Origin: Pseudomonas asplenii
GTDB lineage: Bacteria; Pseudomonadota; Gammaproteobacteria; Pseudomonadales; Pseudomonadaceae
NCBI RefSeq assembly: GCF_001293465.1
Contig: NZ_JSYZ01000003.1
Location: 405,901-469,900, forward strand
Reading direction: 5' to 3'
Length of the DNA stretch: 64,000 nucleotides
The notes under the pieces are model-generated. The model saw only the letters and a program-made list of their open reading frames with translations. It searched no databases and had not been told where the DNA came from. Below are positions 7,641-16,473 of the stretch, piece by piece. Within the stretch, counting starts at the first letter, position 1. Every line of letters starts with the position of its first letter. Position numbers and translations under genes: made by a program.

Positions 7641-9398
7641 GTGGCATTGACGATTCTTGGCCTGTCCGGCGCCCTTAGCCATGATCCTTCCGCAGCCTTG
7701 TACATCGACGGCAAGCTGATCGCGGCCGCCGAGGAAGAACGCTTCGTACGCGACAAACATGCAAAGAACCGCATGCCCTACGAATCGGCGAAATTCTGCC
7801 TGGAGCAGGCCGGCATCAAGCCCTCGGACGTAGACGTGGTCGCGATTCCATTCGCCCCGATCAGCCTGTTCGGCAAGGCGCGCTGGCATTACGCCAAGCG
7901 TTACTGGTACGCCCCGGATCGCGCCCTCGATGCGATCCTGATGGGTAACCGTCGCTACAAGCGCTATCGCAAGAAGATCGTCTGGTGCCTGGAGCAGTTG
8001 GGCTTCGATCCGAAGAAGATCAGGATCGAACCGGTCGAGCACCACCTGGCCCACGCTTCCAGCGCCTATCACTGCTCCGGCTTCAAGGAGAAGACCGCGA
8101 TCCTCGGGATCGACGGCAAGGGCGAGTACGCCACCACCTTCTTCGGCTACGGTGAAAACGGCAGGATCCACAAGATCAAGGAGTTCTTCGATCCGGACTC
8201 CCTGGGCGGCCTGTATGGCGCGATCACCGAATTCCTCGGCTTCGAAATGCTCGATGGCGAATTCAAGGTGATGGGCATGGCCCCTTACGGCGATGCCAGC
8301 AAGTACGACTTCTCGCGCTTGGCCTCTTTCGAGAATGGCGAGCTGGTGATCAACACCGAGTACGCCAACGTCATCGGCCTGCGTCGTTACAAGGAAAAGG
8401 GCAAGGGCTTCTACTTCTCGCCGAAGCTGATCGAGTGGCTGGGGCCCAAGCGCGAAGGCGACATTGCCGACGAGCCCTACATCCATTACGCGGCCAGCAT
8501 GCAGGCACTGTTCGAGAAGCTGGCGCTGCAGATGATCGACCACTACCTGGGCGACGTTCTCAAGGAAACCGGCAAGCTGGCCTTCGCTGGCGGCTGTGCG
8601 CTGAACGTCAAGCTGAACCAGCGGATCATCGCCCGCGATGACATCAAGGAACTGTTCGTCCAGCCGGCTTCCGGCGACGCCGGTACCGCCGTCGGGGCGG
8701 CCGCTTACGTTTCTCACGCCCGCGGTGTGCCGGTGGAGAAGATGGAGCACGTCTACCTCGGCCCGTCCTACAGCAACGAAGACGTGATCGCGGCCTGCGC
8801 CCGTCACCCGAATGCGCCGAAGTGGCGCAAGCTGGACAACATGCCGGAGCAGATCGCCAAAATCATGGTCGACGGCAACCCGGTGGCCTGGTTCCAGGGC
8901 CGCATGGAATTCGGTCCGCGTGCCCTGGGCGGCCGCTCGATCATCGGTTGCCCGAGCGTCGCCGGCGTGGCCGACCGGATCAACCACCAGATCAAGTTCC
9001 GCGAGCGCTGGAGGCCTTTCTGCCCGTCGATGCTCGACACCGTTGCGCCACAGATGATCAAGATCGATCACCCGGCGCCGTTCATGACCTTCACCTTCGA
9101 AGTGGCCGAGGAGTGGAAGACCCGCGTGCCGGAAGTGGTCCACGAGGACGGTACTTCTCGGGCCCAGGTGCTCAAGCGCGAGTACAACCCGCGCTACTAC
9201 GACATGATGAAGGCCCTGGAAGTGCTGACCGGCAACGGCGTGTCGCTGAACACCTCGCTGAACCGTCGTGGCGAACCGATGATCTGCTCGCCGACCGATG
9301 CCCTGAACATGTTCTTCGGTTCCGACCTGCAGTACCTGATCATGGAAGACATCCTGGTGGTCAAAGACGGCGCGGATGCTTATGACTCGCTCGGCTGA
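7641..9398 (+). CDS. LPS core O-carbamoyltransferase (NodU/CmcH family; WapO-like)
   Basis: Predicted product of 585 residues, NodU/CmcH carbamoyltransferase. The N-terminal Kae1-like carbamoyl-phosphate domain has EHHLAHASSAYHCSG and LGIDGKGE. The C-terminal domain has FGPRALGGRSIIGCP. It moves a carbamoyl group from carbamoyl phosphate to a hydroxyl; in P. aeruginosa the inner-core heptose II carries 7-O-carbamoyl, and the homologous gene (PA5005, I believe WapO) lies at this place. The start is GTG 7641 with AAAGAGG at 7624-7630. The following glycosyltransferase gene overlaps its 3' end. Confidence 0.9.
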   Translation: MALTILGLSGALSHDPSAALYIDGKLIAAAEEERFVRDKHAKNRMPYESAKFCLEQAGIKPSDVDVVAIPFAPISLFGKARWHYAKRYWYAPDRALDAILMGNRRYKRYRKKIVWCLEQLGFDPKKIRIEPVEHHLAHASSAYHCSGFKEKTAILGIDGKGEYATTFFGYGENGRIHKIKEFFDPDSLGGLYGAITEFLGFEMLDGEFKVMGMAPYGDASKYDFSRLASFENGELVINTEYANVIGLRRYKEKGKGFYFSPKLIEWLGPKREGDIADEPYIHYAASMQALFEKLALQMIDHYLGDVLKETGKLAFAGGCALNVKLNQRIIARDDIKELFVQPASGDAGTAVGAAAYVSHARGVPVEKMEHVYLGPSYSNEDVIAACARHPNAPKWRKLDNMPEQIAKIMVDGNPVAWFQGRMEFGPRALGGRSIIGCPSVAGVADRINHQIKFRERWRPFCPSMLDTVAPQMIKIDHPAPFMTFTFEVAEEWKTRVPEVVHEDGTSRAQVLKREYNPRYYDMMKALEVLTGNGVSLNTSLNRRGEPMICSPTDALNMFFGSDLQYLIMEDILVVKDGADAYDSLG

Positions 9399-10512
9399 GC
9401 GCCATGTGCTGCAGTTCTGCCACGGATATGACGGGCCGTTCCTCGATTGCGCCCGTCAGTACGCCAGCCTGTTCAGCGGGACCGGCTATCGGGTGACCAC
9501 GGTGTTTCTCACCGGTGTCGCCGATGCCGAGGTGGCCGCGGACTGTGCGTCGGACGAAGTGCTGTTCATGGAGTACAGCTCCAAGGCCATCCGGGGACTC
9601 AAGCTCGGCGCTATCGGCGACCTGCGCAAGATCGCCGCCTCGCGCGACTTCAGCTTCTGCATCGCCCATCGCTTCAAGCCGATCTACATCGCCCTGCTTG
9701 GCACGGCGTTGCCGGTTATCGGCGTACACCATGCGTTCGGTGACTATGTGCGGGGCAGCCGCAAGCTGTTTGCCCACCTGTTTCGCAAGCGCCTGAGCCT
9801 GCTCGGCGTTTCCGATGCCGTACGCGACGATATGCGCCAGTGCCTGCCGAAGTGGCCGACCGGGCGGATTCGTACGCTTTACAACCGTATCGACATCGAG
9901 GCATTGCAGGCTTCGCAGCTTCCGGCTGCCGAGGCGCGTGCCGCCCTGGGGCTGCCGGCTGACGCCTGGGTCGTCGGCAATGTCGGCCGGCTGCATCCGG
10001 ACAAGGATCAGGCGACGCTGATTCGCGGGTTCGCCCAGGCTCTGGAGCGTCTGCCGGTCAACAGTCGGCTGGCGATACTCGGTACCGGACGCCTGGAGCA
10101 GAAACTGAAGGCGTTGGCCGCCGAGCTCGGGGTCGCCGAGCGTGTGCTGTTTCTCGGCCAGGTCCCGCAGGCTCGCCGTTACTTTCGTGGGTTTGACGTT
10201 TTCGCCCTGAGTTCCGATCACGAGCCGTTCGGCATGGTCCTGCTGGAAGCCATGGCTGCCGGTGTGCCCCTGCTGGCCACTGCCTGTGGGGGGGCCAGGG
10301 AAGTGGTCGAAGGTGTCGGGATTCTTTTCCCCCTCGGCGATGCCGAGCACCTGGCCCAGGGGCTGCAGCACCTGGCTGCGCTGGATGACGAGCAGCGCCA
10401 GGCCTGTGCCGAACGGATGCTGGCGCGGTTGCACGAGAGGTTCTCGGACCAGGCGGTCCGTGAGGCTTTCTGGCACCTGCCGCAAGTCACCGACCTGACG
10501 GCGGAGGCCTGA
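9382..10512 (+). CDS. wapH: LPS outer-core glycosyltransferase (GT4), WapH-like
   Basis: Predicted product of 376 residues, GT4 family. It has an N-terminal GT-B half, a linker with WVVGNVGRLHPDKDQATLIRG, and the C-terminal signature SSDHEPFGMVLLEAMAAGVP. It follows the carbamoyltransferase and precedes mig-14, as wapH (PA5004) does in PAO1, where it is needed for outer-core assembly. The start is uncertain. ATG 9376, ATG 9382 and GTG 9406 are all in frame; the first two overlap the previous gene. I prefer 9382 on spacing alone. The stop overlaps the mig-14 start by one base. Confidence 0.85.
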   Translation: MTRSAERHVLQFCHGYDGPFLDCARQYASLFSGTGYRVTTVFLTGVADAEVAADCASDEVLFMEYSSKAIRGLKLGAIGDLRKIAASRDFSFCIAHRFKPIYIALLGTALPVIGVHHAFGDYVRGSRKLFAHLFRKRLSLLGVSDAVRDDMRQCLPKWPTGRIRTLYNRIDIEALQASQLPAAEARAALGLPADAWVVGNVGRLHPDKDQATLIRGFAQALERLPVNSRLAILGTGRLEQKLKALAAELGVAERVLFLGQVPQARRYFRGFDVFALSSDHEPFGMVLLEAMAAGVPLLATACGGAREVVEGVGILFPLGDAEHLAQGLQHLAALDDEQRQACAERMLARLHERFSDQAVREAFWHLPQVTDLTAEA

Positions 10513-11408
10513 TGCTCAACCTATTCCAGGGTTGGCGCGAGCGCGGCTGGTCGGTGGTGGATGCCGCGACCTACAGTGCCGCCTGGCAGCGTTTTGGTGG
10601 CAGCGTCGCGACGCACCCGCTGGTGGTCGACCGCCTGGCGCATCTGGCCGGGATTCCGGTGCGTTACCTGGCTTTCGAGCAGGGTGGCGAGCTGAAGGCG
10701 GCGATTGCGACCTGGGGTCGTGACCTGGCGTTGTCCAAGGACGTGCTCAAGCGCCAGGGCAAGAAGGGCCTGTTCGATCTCGGCAACGCCGAACTGATCC
10801 TGCCGGCGGCTGCCGGTGCGCTGGCGCCGTTGCGGCACCGTGGCCGTTATCTGTCCGAGTTGAATGCCGACCGGTTCAGCGGCCTGCAGGCGCAGACCGA
10901 ACAGTTGGCGATGGCCCGCACGCCGGAGGACCTGTCGAAGAAGTTTCGCTACAACCAGCGTCGTGAACTGCGCCTGCTCGAAGAGGCGGGCGGCGTGGTG
11001 CGCCCGGTCGGCGAGTTTTCCAGTGCCGAACTGGCGGCGATCTATTGCGACCTGTTCCAGCGGCGCTGGGGTTTCGCGGCGACCGGCGCGGCACGCATGG
11101 CCGAGGTCATCGAGTTGCTGCGCGAACTGCTGATCGGTTCGGTGATCTTTCTCAACGATGCGCCGATCGCGGTGCAACTGATCTACCGCGTCGAGGCGCC
11201 CGAGTGGATCAGTGTCGAGTACATCAACGGCGGCGTCGATCCCGAGACCCGGGCATTCAGCCCGGGCAGCGTGCTGAGCTTCCTCAACACCCAGAGTGCC
11301 TGGGAAGATGCCCGCGCGCTGGGCAAGGCGCTGCGCTTTTCGTTCGGGCGTGCGGACCGTGAGTACAAGGATCGCTGGTGCAACCCCGTGCCGGTGTTCA
11401 GGATATGA
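10512..11408 (+). CDS. mig-14: Mig-14 family protein (antimicrobial-peptide resistance)
   Basis: Predicted product of 298 residues. It aligns from memory with Mig-14 of Salmonella and PA5003: WSVVDAATYSAAWQRFGGS near the start and SLNTQ-like region SFLNTQSAWEDARALGKA with RFSFGRADREYKDRWC at the end. The fold resembles GNAT/FemAB acyltransferases. In Salmonella and P. aeruginosa Mig-14 supports resistance to cationic peptides and persistence; its reaction is not established. It begins on the last base of the wapH stop and overlaps dnpA by four bases. Confidence 0.88.
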   Translation: MLNLFQGWRERGWSVVDAATYSAAWQRFGGSVATHPLVVDRLAHLAGIPVRYLAFEQGGELKAAIATWGRDLALSKDVLKRQGKKGLFDLGNAELILPAAAGALAPLRHRGRYLSELNADRFSGLQAQTEQLAMARTPEDLSKKFRYNQRRELRLLEEAGGVVRPVGEFSSAELAAIYCDLFQRRWGFAATGAARMAEVIELLRELLIGSVIFLNDAPIAVQLIYRVEAPEWISVEYINGGVDPETRAFSPGSVLSFLNTQSAWEDARALGKALRFSFGRADREYKDRWCNPVPVFRI

Positions 11409-12817
11409 GCCGTAAACAGCAGTTGCTCAAGCGTCATCGCCGTAACAAGCGACTGACGCTGTTGATCGGCCTGGTGCTGTTGGTCGCGGTCGGCCTGCTG
11501 GTGGCCTGGTGGCTGCCGCTGGTCCTGGCACTGCTGGCCTGGGTTGCCCATGAAGCCTGGTTTGCCGATCACCTGTTCTATTCCCCGGGCGACGATTATC
11601 AATATGCCTTTCCCGAGGGCAGTGAGCAGGTCGCTGGCCGTCTCGACGGTGGGCTGTTGAAACTGGACGATGCCCTTGCACTGGACGGCGAGGAAACCCT
11701 GATCCTGGCGGTCAGGCTCAAGAGCCGCTGGCTGGGGCGCTTCCTCGATCCGGCAGTCGAAATCGAGAGCGCGCAATCCTCCGATCGCCAGGCATTCGAG
11801 CGCGGCGTCAATGGTTTGCGCTATCTCAACCTGGGTGGCTTTGCCCCGGCGCTGACCAGGGGCTCGTTGCGTTTGCGCGGGCGTTTCTGTCGTTTGCTCG
11901 GTGAGCCGGTGCTGTGGGTTTTCCGCCAGCCGGACCTGCGGCGGCAGCGGGTCATGGTGATCGCTCCCCATGCCGACGATGCCGAGTTGGCGGCCTACGG
12001 TCTGTACAGCCAGGCTGATGAAACCTGGATCGTGACCCTGACCGCGGGCGAAATCGAAGCCGAGCATTACCAGGCGATGGGCTTGCCCCGTGCCGAGGCG
12101 GCTCGCCTGAAGGGGCGGCTGCGGGCCTGGGACAGTATCGCGGTGCCGCGTTGGGCCGGTGTACCGCAGGAGCATTGCGTGCAGCTCGGCTATTTCTGCC
12201 TGCAACTGCCGGCCATGCAGGCCGCACCGGACCAGCCGGTGGCGTCCCGCGAAGCCGAGCTCGACGATATCCGCCTGTTCCGCCAGCTCAATCCGTTCAC
12301 CCTCCCCGGTGATCGCGATGGTGTGCCCAGTTGGAACAACCTGCTGGCCGACCTGCGCGAGCTGCTGAGCCGGGCCCGGCCGCAGGTAATTGTGTTACCG
12401 CATTTTTCACTTGATCCGCATCCGGATCACATCTGCGCCCAGGCGGCGGTGATGCAAGCGTTGCAGGGATTGGAGTGGCAGCCGACCACGCTGCTGGGCT
12501 ATGCCAACCACCTGCATGACAATGATCGCTGGCCCATGGGCGATTCAGGCGCGGGAGTCGCCTTGCCGCCGGTCTTCGATCCGGCGCTGGTGCTGCAACC
12601 CTATAGTCTGTCGCTGTCGCTGGAGCAGCAGCGCGACAAGGCCATGGCATTGGGCATGATGCATGATCTGCAACCACGTGCTCCGTTCAAGCGGCGACTG
12701 CGACGTTCGATACAGTGGCTTCTGGCTAGTAGGGTACAATCCCCCTACGGCGAGAACGAGTTCTTTCGAAAGGCGGTCAGAAGGCATGAATTGCTCTGGT
12801 TGCTCGAGCGTCGGTAA
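11405..12817 (+). CDS. dnpA: LmbE/PIG-L-type de-N-acetylase (DnpA-like), membrane anchored
   Basis: Predicted product of 470 residues. Residues about 15-60 form two closely spaced hydrophobic segments after a strongly basic N-terminus (RKQQLLKRHRRNKR). The enzyme domain follows: zinc motif PHADDAE with His189, Asp191 and Asp192 (usual form PHPDDE), and a second motif DPHPDH with His339 and His342. The family removes N-acetyl groups from sugars. The PAO1 gene in this place, PA5002, was named dnpA for a role in fluoroquinolone persistence. ATG 11405 overlaps mig-14 by four bases. It probably modifies an N-acetylated core or O-antigen sugar. Confidence 0.87.
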   Translation: MSRKQQLLKRHRRNKRLTLLIGLVLLVAVGLLVAWWLPLVLALLAWVAHEAWFADHLFYSPGDDYQYAFPEGSEQVAGRLDGGLLKLDDALALDGEETLILAVRLKSRWLGRFLDPAVEIESAQSSDRQAFERGVNGLRYLNLGGFAPALTRGSLRLRGRFCRLLGEPVLWVFRQPDLRRQRVMVIAPHADDAELAAYGLYSQADETWIVTLTAGEIEAEHYQAMGLPRAEAARLKGRLRAWDSIAVPRWAGVPQEHCVQLGYFCLQLPAMQAAPDQPVASREAELDDIRLFRQLNPFTLPGDRDGVPSWNNLLADLRELLSRARPQVIVLPHFSLDPHPDHICAQAAVMQALQGLEWQPTTLLGYANHLHDNDRWPMGDSGAGVALPPVFDPALVLQPYSLSLSLEQQRDKAMALGMMHDLQPRAPFKRRLRRSIQWLLASRVQSPYGENEFFRKAVRRHELLWLLERR

Positions 12818-12872
12818 TGCCCCTTGGGACAGAGTGTTCCCTTGAGTTCCAGAAGCCTGCAGTGAGTTGCCA

Positions 12873-13757
12873 ATGACCCGTCCAGACCCGCGTATTCTGT
12901 TCATCATTCCCTATTTCGGGCGCTGGCCGTTCTGGATGCCGTTCTTTCTGGAAAGCTGCCGATACAACCCGGATATTGACTGGCTGCTGTTCAGCGATTG
13001 TGGGGTGCCGGAGGATACGCCGCCCAATGTCACTATCGAGAGCATGAGTTTCGACAATTACTGCCAGTTGGTCTCCCGCCGACTGGAGATCGATTTTGCC
13101 CCGAAGGCCGCCTACAAACTCTGTGATATCAAACCGGCCCTGGGATATATCCATGCCGATCGTCTGGAAGGCTATGACTTCTGGGCATTCGGTGATATCG
13201 ACCTGGTGTATGGCAACCTGCGCGAGTATTTCACCGCCGAGCGCCTGGCCGGTTACGATCTGTTCTCCACTCATGAGCGCCGGGTAGCCGGCCATTTGTG
13301 CCTGATGCGCAACACCGCGCGCAAACGCGAGGTGTTCATGCAGATCAGGAACTGGCGCGAACGCTTTACCGACCATGAGCATCATGCACTGGATGAGGGG
13401 GCATTCAGTCGCATTTTCCTGTGGCGCAAGAACTTCCCGAAACCGTTGTTCGATCTGGTGGGCAAGTTCAACCCCTGGCGGCGGCGTAGTGAATTCACCG
13501 AATGTTTCAGCACGCCGGGCGGCGTGATCAAGTGGCATGATGGAACCTGTAACTTTCCGAGCCGCTGGTACTGGCGCAACGGGCGCCTGACCAATGATCG
13601 CGATGGCGAGCGCTCTTTTCCATATTTTCACTTTGTGTGCTGGAAGCGTAATGAGTGGTCCAGGCTACCTGAAGCCGACCCCGGGCAACTCCGGCTGCTG
13701 GCCCGGGAACCGGCGTGGACCATCGATGCGACAGGGTTTCAGCGGGGAGATTTATGA
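12873..13757 (+). CDS. DUF6625-like protein, probable GT-A-type glycosyltransferase
   Basis: Predicted product of 294 residues. It opens with ILFIIPYFGRWPFWMPFF and has YDFWAFGDIDLVYGNL, an aspartate-rich motif resembling the DXD metal site of GT-A glycosyltransferases, then HERRVAGHLCLMRN and WHDGTC. I associate this pattern with DUF6625. No activity is known to me. It lies between dnpA and a GT4 gene with four-base overlap to the latter, so a role in core or O-chain assembly is likely. I do not recall a counterpart at this point in PAO1, so it may be a lineage-specific gain. ATG 12873 is preceded by GTGAG. Confidence 0.72.
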   Translation: MTRPDPRILFIIPYFGRWPFWMPFFLESCRYNPDIDWLLFSDCGVPEDTPPNVTIESMSFDNYCQLVSRRLEIDFAPKAAYKLCDIKPALGYIHADRLEGYDFWAFGDIDLVYGNLREYFTAERLAGYDLFSTHERRVAGHLCLMRNTARKREVFMQIRNWRERFTDHEHHALDEGAFSRIFLWRKNFPKPLFDLVGKFNPWRRRSEFTECFSTPGGVIKWHDGTCNFPSRWYWRNGRLTNDRDGERSFPYFHFVCWKRNEWSRLPEADPGQLRLLAREPAWTIDATGFQRGDL

Positions 13758-14908
13758 GTCAACGTTTCAAGGTCCTGCAACTGCAGCCGGACTACAACGT
13801 CAAGTCGCACGATTTCGCCGACCTGGCCGAGCAGATCGTCAAGGCCCTGCCTGTCGAGCGTTTCGAGGTCACGGCGGCATTCCTGCGTGGGCGTCCCGGG
13901 CCGGGCGAGCCTGTCAGCCGGGCTGATCGCTCGGTGTATTTCGAATTCTCCGACAGCGCCCTCAAGGGCATGCGTCTCAGGGCGATGTGGCAGCTGTACA
14001 AGTTCTGCCGCAGGGAGAAATTCGATGTCGTGGTGTGCAACCGCTTCAAGCCGGTGAACATGCTGCTGCAACTCAATCGTTGGCTGAAGATTCCCTTGTG
14101 TATCGGCATTTCCCACGGTTTTGGCGAGTACGACCGTTTCTATCGGCGGCGGCAGACCCAGGGCCTGATCGACCGGAGCTGGCGCTTCGTAGGCGTCTCG
14201 CCTGCGGTGAAGCAGTATCTGCTGGACTGCCGTTGCGGTTTCACCGATGCCAATACCTACGCGATCACCAATGCGATCGATATCCAGCAGGCCGAGGGTC
14301 TGCAGCATTCCCGTGAGCGGGCCCGGGAACTGCTGGGACTGTCGCCCTCGGCACGCCTGGTCGGTGCGCTGGGACGGCTGGTGCCGGTCAAGGGGCATAC
14401 CTATCTGCTCCAGGCCTTTGCCGCGCTCAAGGACAAGTATGCCGAAGCTCAGCTGGTGATTATCGGTGCCGGACGCGAGGAGGCTCGCCTGCGCCAGGAG
14501 ATCGAGCGCCTCGGCCTGGATGGTCGTGCCCACTTGCTCGGTTTCCGCGAGAACGCCTTGCAGTACGTCCGAGCGTTCGATATCTGGACCATGCCTTCCC
14601 TCGCCGAAGGGCTGGGCCTGGCGCTGCTGGAGGGCATGAGCGGGCACCTGCCGGTCATCGCATCCAGCGTACCGGCCATGCTGCCGCTGATCCAGGGGGC
14701 GGGTGGCCTGGCGGTGGAACCGGCGAATGTGCCGGCCCTGACGGCGGCCCTGGACAGCTACCTTGGTCTGTCGGACGAGGCGTTGCGCGCCAAGGGTGAG
14801 CAGAGCTACCGCTATCTGCAGGACCAACACGATATCGAGGTATTCCGTCGGCAATACCTGGAGTTGATTGAATCAGGCCTGGCTCAGGCTGGTAAGGAAC
14901 ATCCATGA
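13754..14908 (+). CDS. Cell-surface polysaccharide glycosyltransferase (GT4), Ssg-like
   Basis: Predicted product of 384 residues, GT4 family. N-terminal half: VLQLQPDYNVKSHDFADLAEQIV and ISHGFGEYDRFYRRR. C-terminal donor half: LVGALGRLVPVKGHTYLLQAF and MPSLAEGLGLALLEGMSGHLPVI. Position and length match PA5001, which I recall as ssg, needed for normal LPS and exopolysaccharide. GGGGAGA at 13744-13750 precedes ATG 13754, and both ends overlap neighbours by four bases, showing coupling with the DUF6625-like and GT2 genes. Sugar and acceptor unknown. Confidence 0.85.
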   Translation: MSQRFKVLQLQPDYNVKSHDFADLAEQIVKALPVERFEVTAAFLRGRPGPGEPVSRADRSVYFEFSDSALKGMRLRAMWQLYKFCRREKFDVVVCNRFKPVNMLLQLNRWLKIPLCIGISHGFGEYDRFYRRRQTQGLIDRSWRFVGVSPAVKQYLLDCRCGFTDANTYAITNAIDIQQAEGLQHSRERARELLGLSPSARLVGALGRLVPVKGHTYLLQAFAALKDKYAEAQLVIIGAGREEARLRQEIERLGLDGRAHLLGFRENALQYVRAFDIWTMPSLAEGLGLALLEGMSGHLPVIASSVPAMLPLIQGAGGLAVEPANVPALTAALDSYLGLSDEALRAKGEQSYRYLQDQHDIEVFRRQYLELIESGLAQAGKEHP

Positions 14909-15789
14909 CAGACGCCCAGCCTCTGGTGACGGTGATCATCGCTTCGTACAACCACGGTCCCTACATTGAGCAGAGCATTCTCAGCGTGCTCAACCAGACC
15001 TACCCGAACATCGAGTTGCTGGTGGTCGATGACGGCTCCACCGATGACAGTGTCGAGCGTATTCGCCGCCTGCAGGCAGAGCATGGTTTCGATTTCCAGG
15101 TCCAGCAGAACCAGGGCCTGACCAATACGCTCAACGGTGCCATCGCACGCTCCCATGGCAGCCTGATTGCGCCGTTCGGTTCCGATGACATCATGCTGCC
15201 CGAGCGTATCGCCGTGCAGGTCGCCCATATGGACGGCAAGCCTGAGGTGGGAATCTGCGCAGGCAATATCGAGCTGATCGACTCCGAGGGCAACCTGTTT
15301 CCAGAGAAGCGCCAGCGCCGTGACGTACCGTTCCGGCGTCTGGATTTCGATGACATGTTCCTCGAGCGCAAGCCCTATCCGCCGGCTCCCACCTTGCTCA
15401 TCCGTCGCGAGGCGCTGGAAAAGGTTGGCGGGTTCGATCCGCAGATCCGTCTCGAGGACCTGCTGATCGAGTTGAAGATCACCCGCGCCGGCTACTTCAT
15501 CGATGGCCTGGGTGTGCTGATGGCCCGTTATCGCAAGCACGCCACCAACTCCTACAAGAACCACCGGTTCATGATCGACAGCATCCTGCGCACCTATGCG
15601 CTGTTCAGCGATCACCCCTTGTACGATCAGGTGCGTTACAAGTTCCTCAACTCGATGTTCCTGAAAACCTCCAATCGTGATCGCAAGCTGGCTCGCGAAC
15701 TGTTGGCGCAGATTCCGTTCAAGGCCTGGACGGGTAAAACCTGGAAGGCTCTGGCGCGGTTGTACTTTTCGCCGCTGGAAAAGAGTTGA
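14905..15789 (+). CDS. wapR: LPS core glycosyltransferase (GT2), WapR-like rhamnosyltransferase
   Basis: Predicted product of 294 residues, GT2 family with a GT-A fold. The nucleotide-binding start is TVIIASYNHGPYIEQSILSV, then VVDDGSTDDS; the metal site is FGSDDIMLPE and the acceptor region FDPQIRLEDLLIELKIT. PA5000 (WapR) has this length and place; it adds the alpha-1,3-linked rhamnose that carries the O-antigen in the capped core. TAAGGAA precedes the ATG. The rhamnose specificity is inferred from position, not from residues. Confidence 0.8.
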   Translation: MTDAQPLVTVIIASYNHGPYIEQSILSVLNQTYPNIELLVVDDGSTDDSVERIRRLQAEHGFDFQVQQNQGLTNTLNGAIARSHGSLIAPFGSDDIMLPERIAVQVAHMDGKPEVGICAGNIELIDSEGNLFPEKRQRRDVPFRRLDFDDMFLERKPYPPAPTLLIRREALEKVGGFDPQIRLEDLLIELKITRAGYFIDGLGVLMARYRKHATNSYKNHRFMIDSILRTYALFSDHPLYDQVRYKFLNSMFLKTSNRDRKLARELLAQIPFKAWTGKTWKALARLYFSPLEKS

Positions 15790-15803
15790 ACGGAGCTTGA
15801 GGC

Positions 15804-16424
15804 ATGGGCTGGATTCAGCGGTTTCTCGAAAAAAGGGCTAAGCGGGCCATCCGCAAGCTCCCAAAGATAGAGCGTGGCGCCGCGCGTTTCAGGCAGCGTT
15901 ATCCCGATTATGGTTTTGGCCGGGGAAGTTATGGTCTGCCACAGGTCCATGACTGGCAGGAAGGCTCGACCCTGAACATCGGCGCCTACTGCTCGATTGC
16001 CGAAGGGGTACAGATATTCCTGGGTGGTCATCACCGGGCCGACTGGGTGACCACCTTTCCATTCCCCGCCATGGTTTCGCAGGCCGCACATATCAGCGGG
16101 TACAGTGGGACGCATGGCGACGTGACGATTGGCAACGATGTATGGTTGTGCTCCAACTGCACGCTGTTGTCAGGGATTACGGTAGGAACCGGGGCGATTG
16201 TCGCGGCGGGTGCCCTGGTGACCCGGGATGTCGAGCCTTACGCGGTAGTGGGCGGGAATCCGGCTCGTTTCCTGCGCTGGCGTTTTCCCGAGGAACAACG
16301 TCATGCCCTGCTGGCCAGTGCCTGGTGGGATTGGCCGGAAGAGGAGCTGCACGGTCTGGCGGACAAGCTGTGCAGCGATGACATCGAGAGCTTCCTGGAG
16401 TACGCCCGGCAGCGCCGGGGCTGA
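15804..16424 (+). CDS. Hexapeptide (CatB/LbH-XAT) O-acetyltransferase
   Basis: Predicted product of 206 residues. It has left-handed beta-helix hexapeptide repeats ([58 protein letters not shown]) and the terminal [14 protein letters not shown] typical of CatB-related xenobiotic and sugar acetyltransferases. GHH with flanking FPF is the usual active-site His region. The N-terminus is basic and amphipathic. Set between wapR and waaL, it probably O-acetylates a core or O-antigen sugar; antibiotic acetylation is a less likely alternative. It ends the plus-strand operon. Confidence 0.83.
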   Translation: MGWIQRFLEKRAKRAIRKLPKIERGAARFRQRYPDYGFGRGSYGLPQVHDWQEGSTLNIGAYCSIAEGVQIFLGGHHRADWVTTFPFPAMVSQAAHISGYSGTHGDVTIGNDVWLCSNCTLLSGITVGTGAIVAAGALVTRDVEPYAVVGGNPARFLRWRFPEEQRHALLASAWWDWPEEELHGLADKLCSDDIESFLEYARQRRG

Positions 16425-16434
16425 CCTCCTGCAA

Positions 16435-16467
16435 TCGGTCGCGGCACCTTTACGGGTCGGCGACCGA
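16435..16467. terminator. Inverted repeat between convergent acetyltransferase and waaL genes
   Basis: TCGGTCGC (16435-16442) and GCGACCGA (16460-16467) are exact complements around a 17-base loop. They lie between two converging genes, so the repeat could act as a bidirectional terminator. No T-run is present. Confidence 0.4.
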
Positions 16468-16473
16468 CACTTC

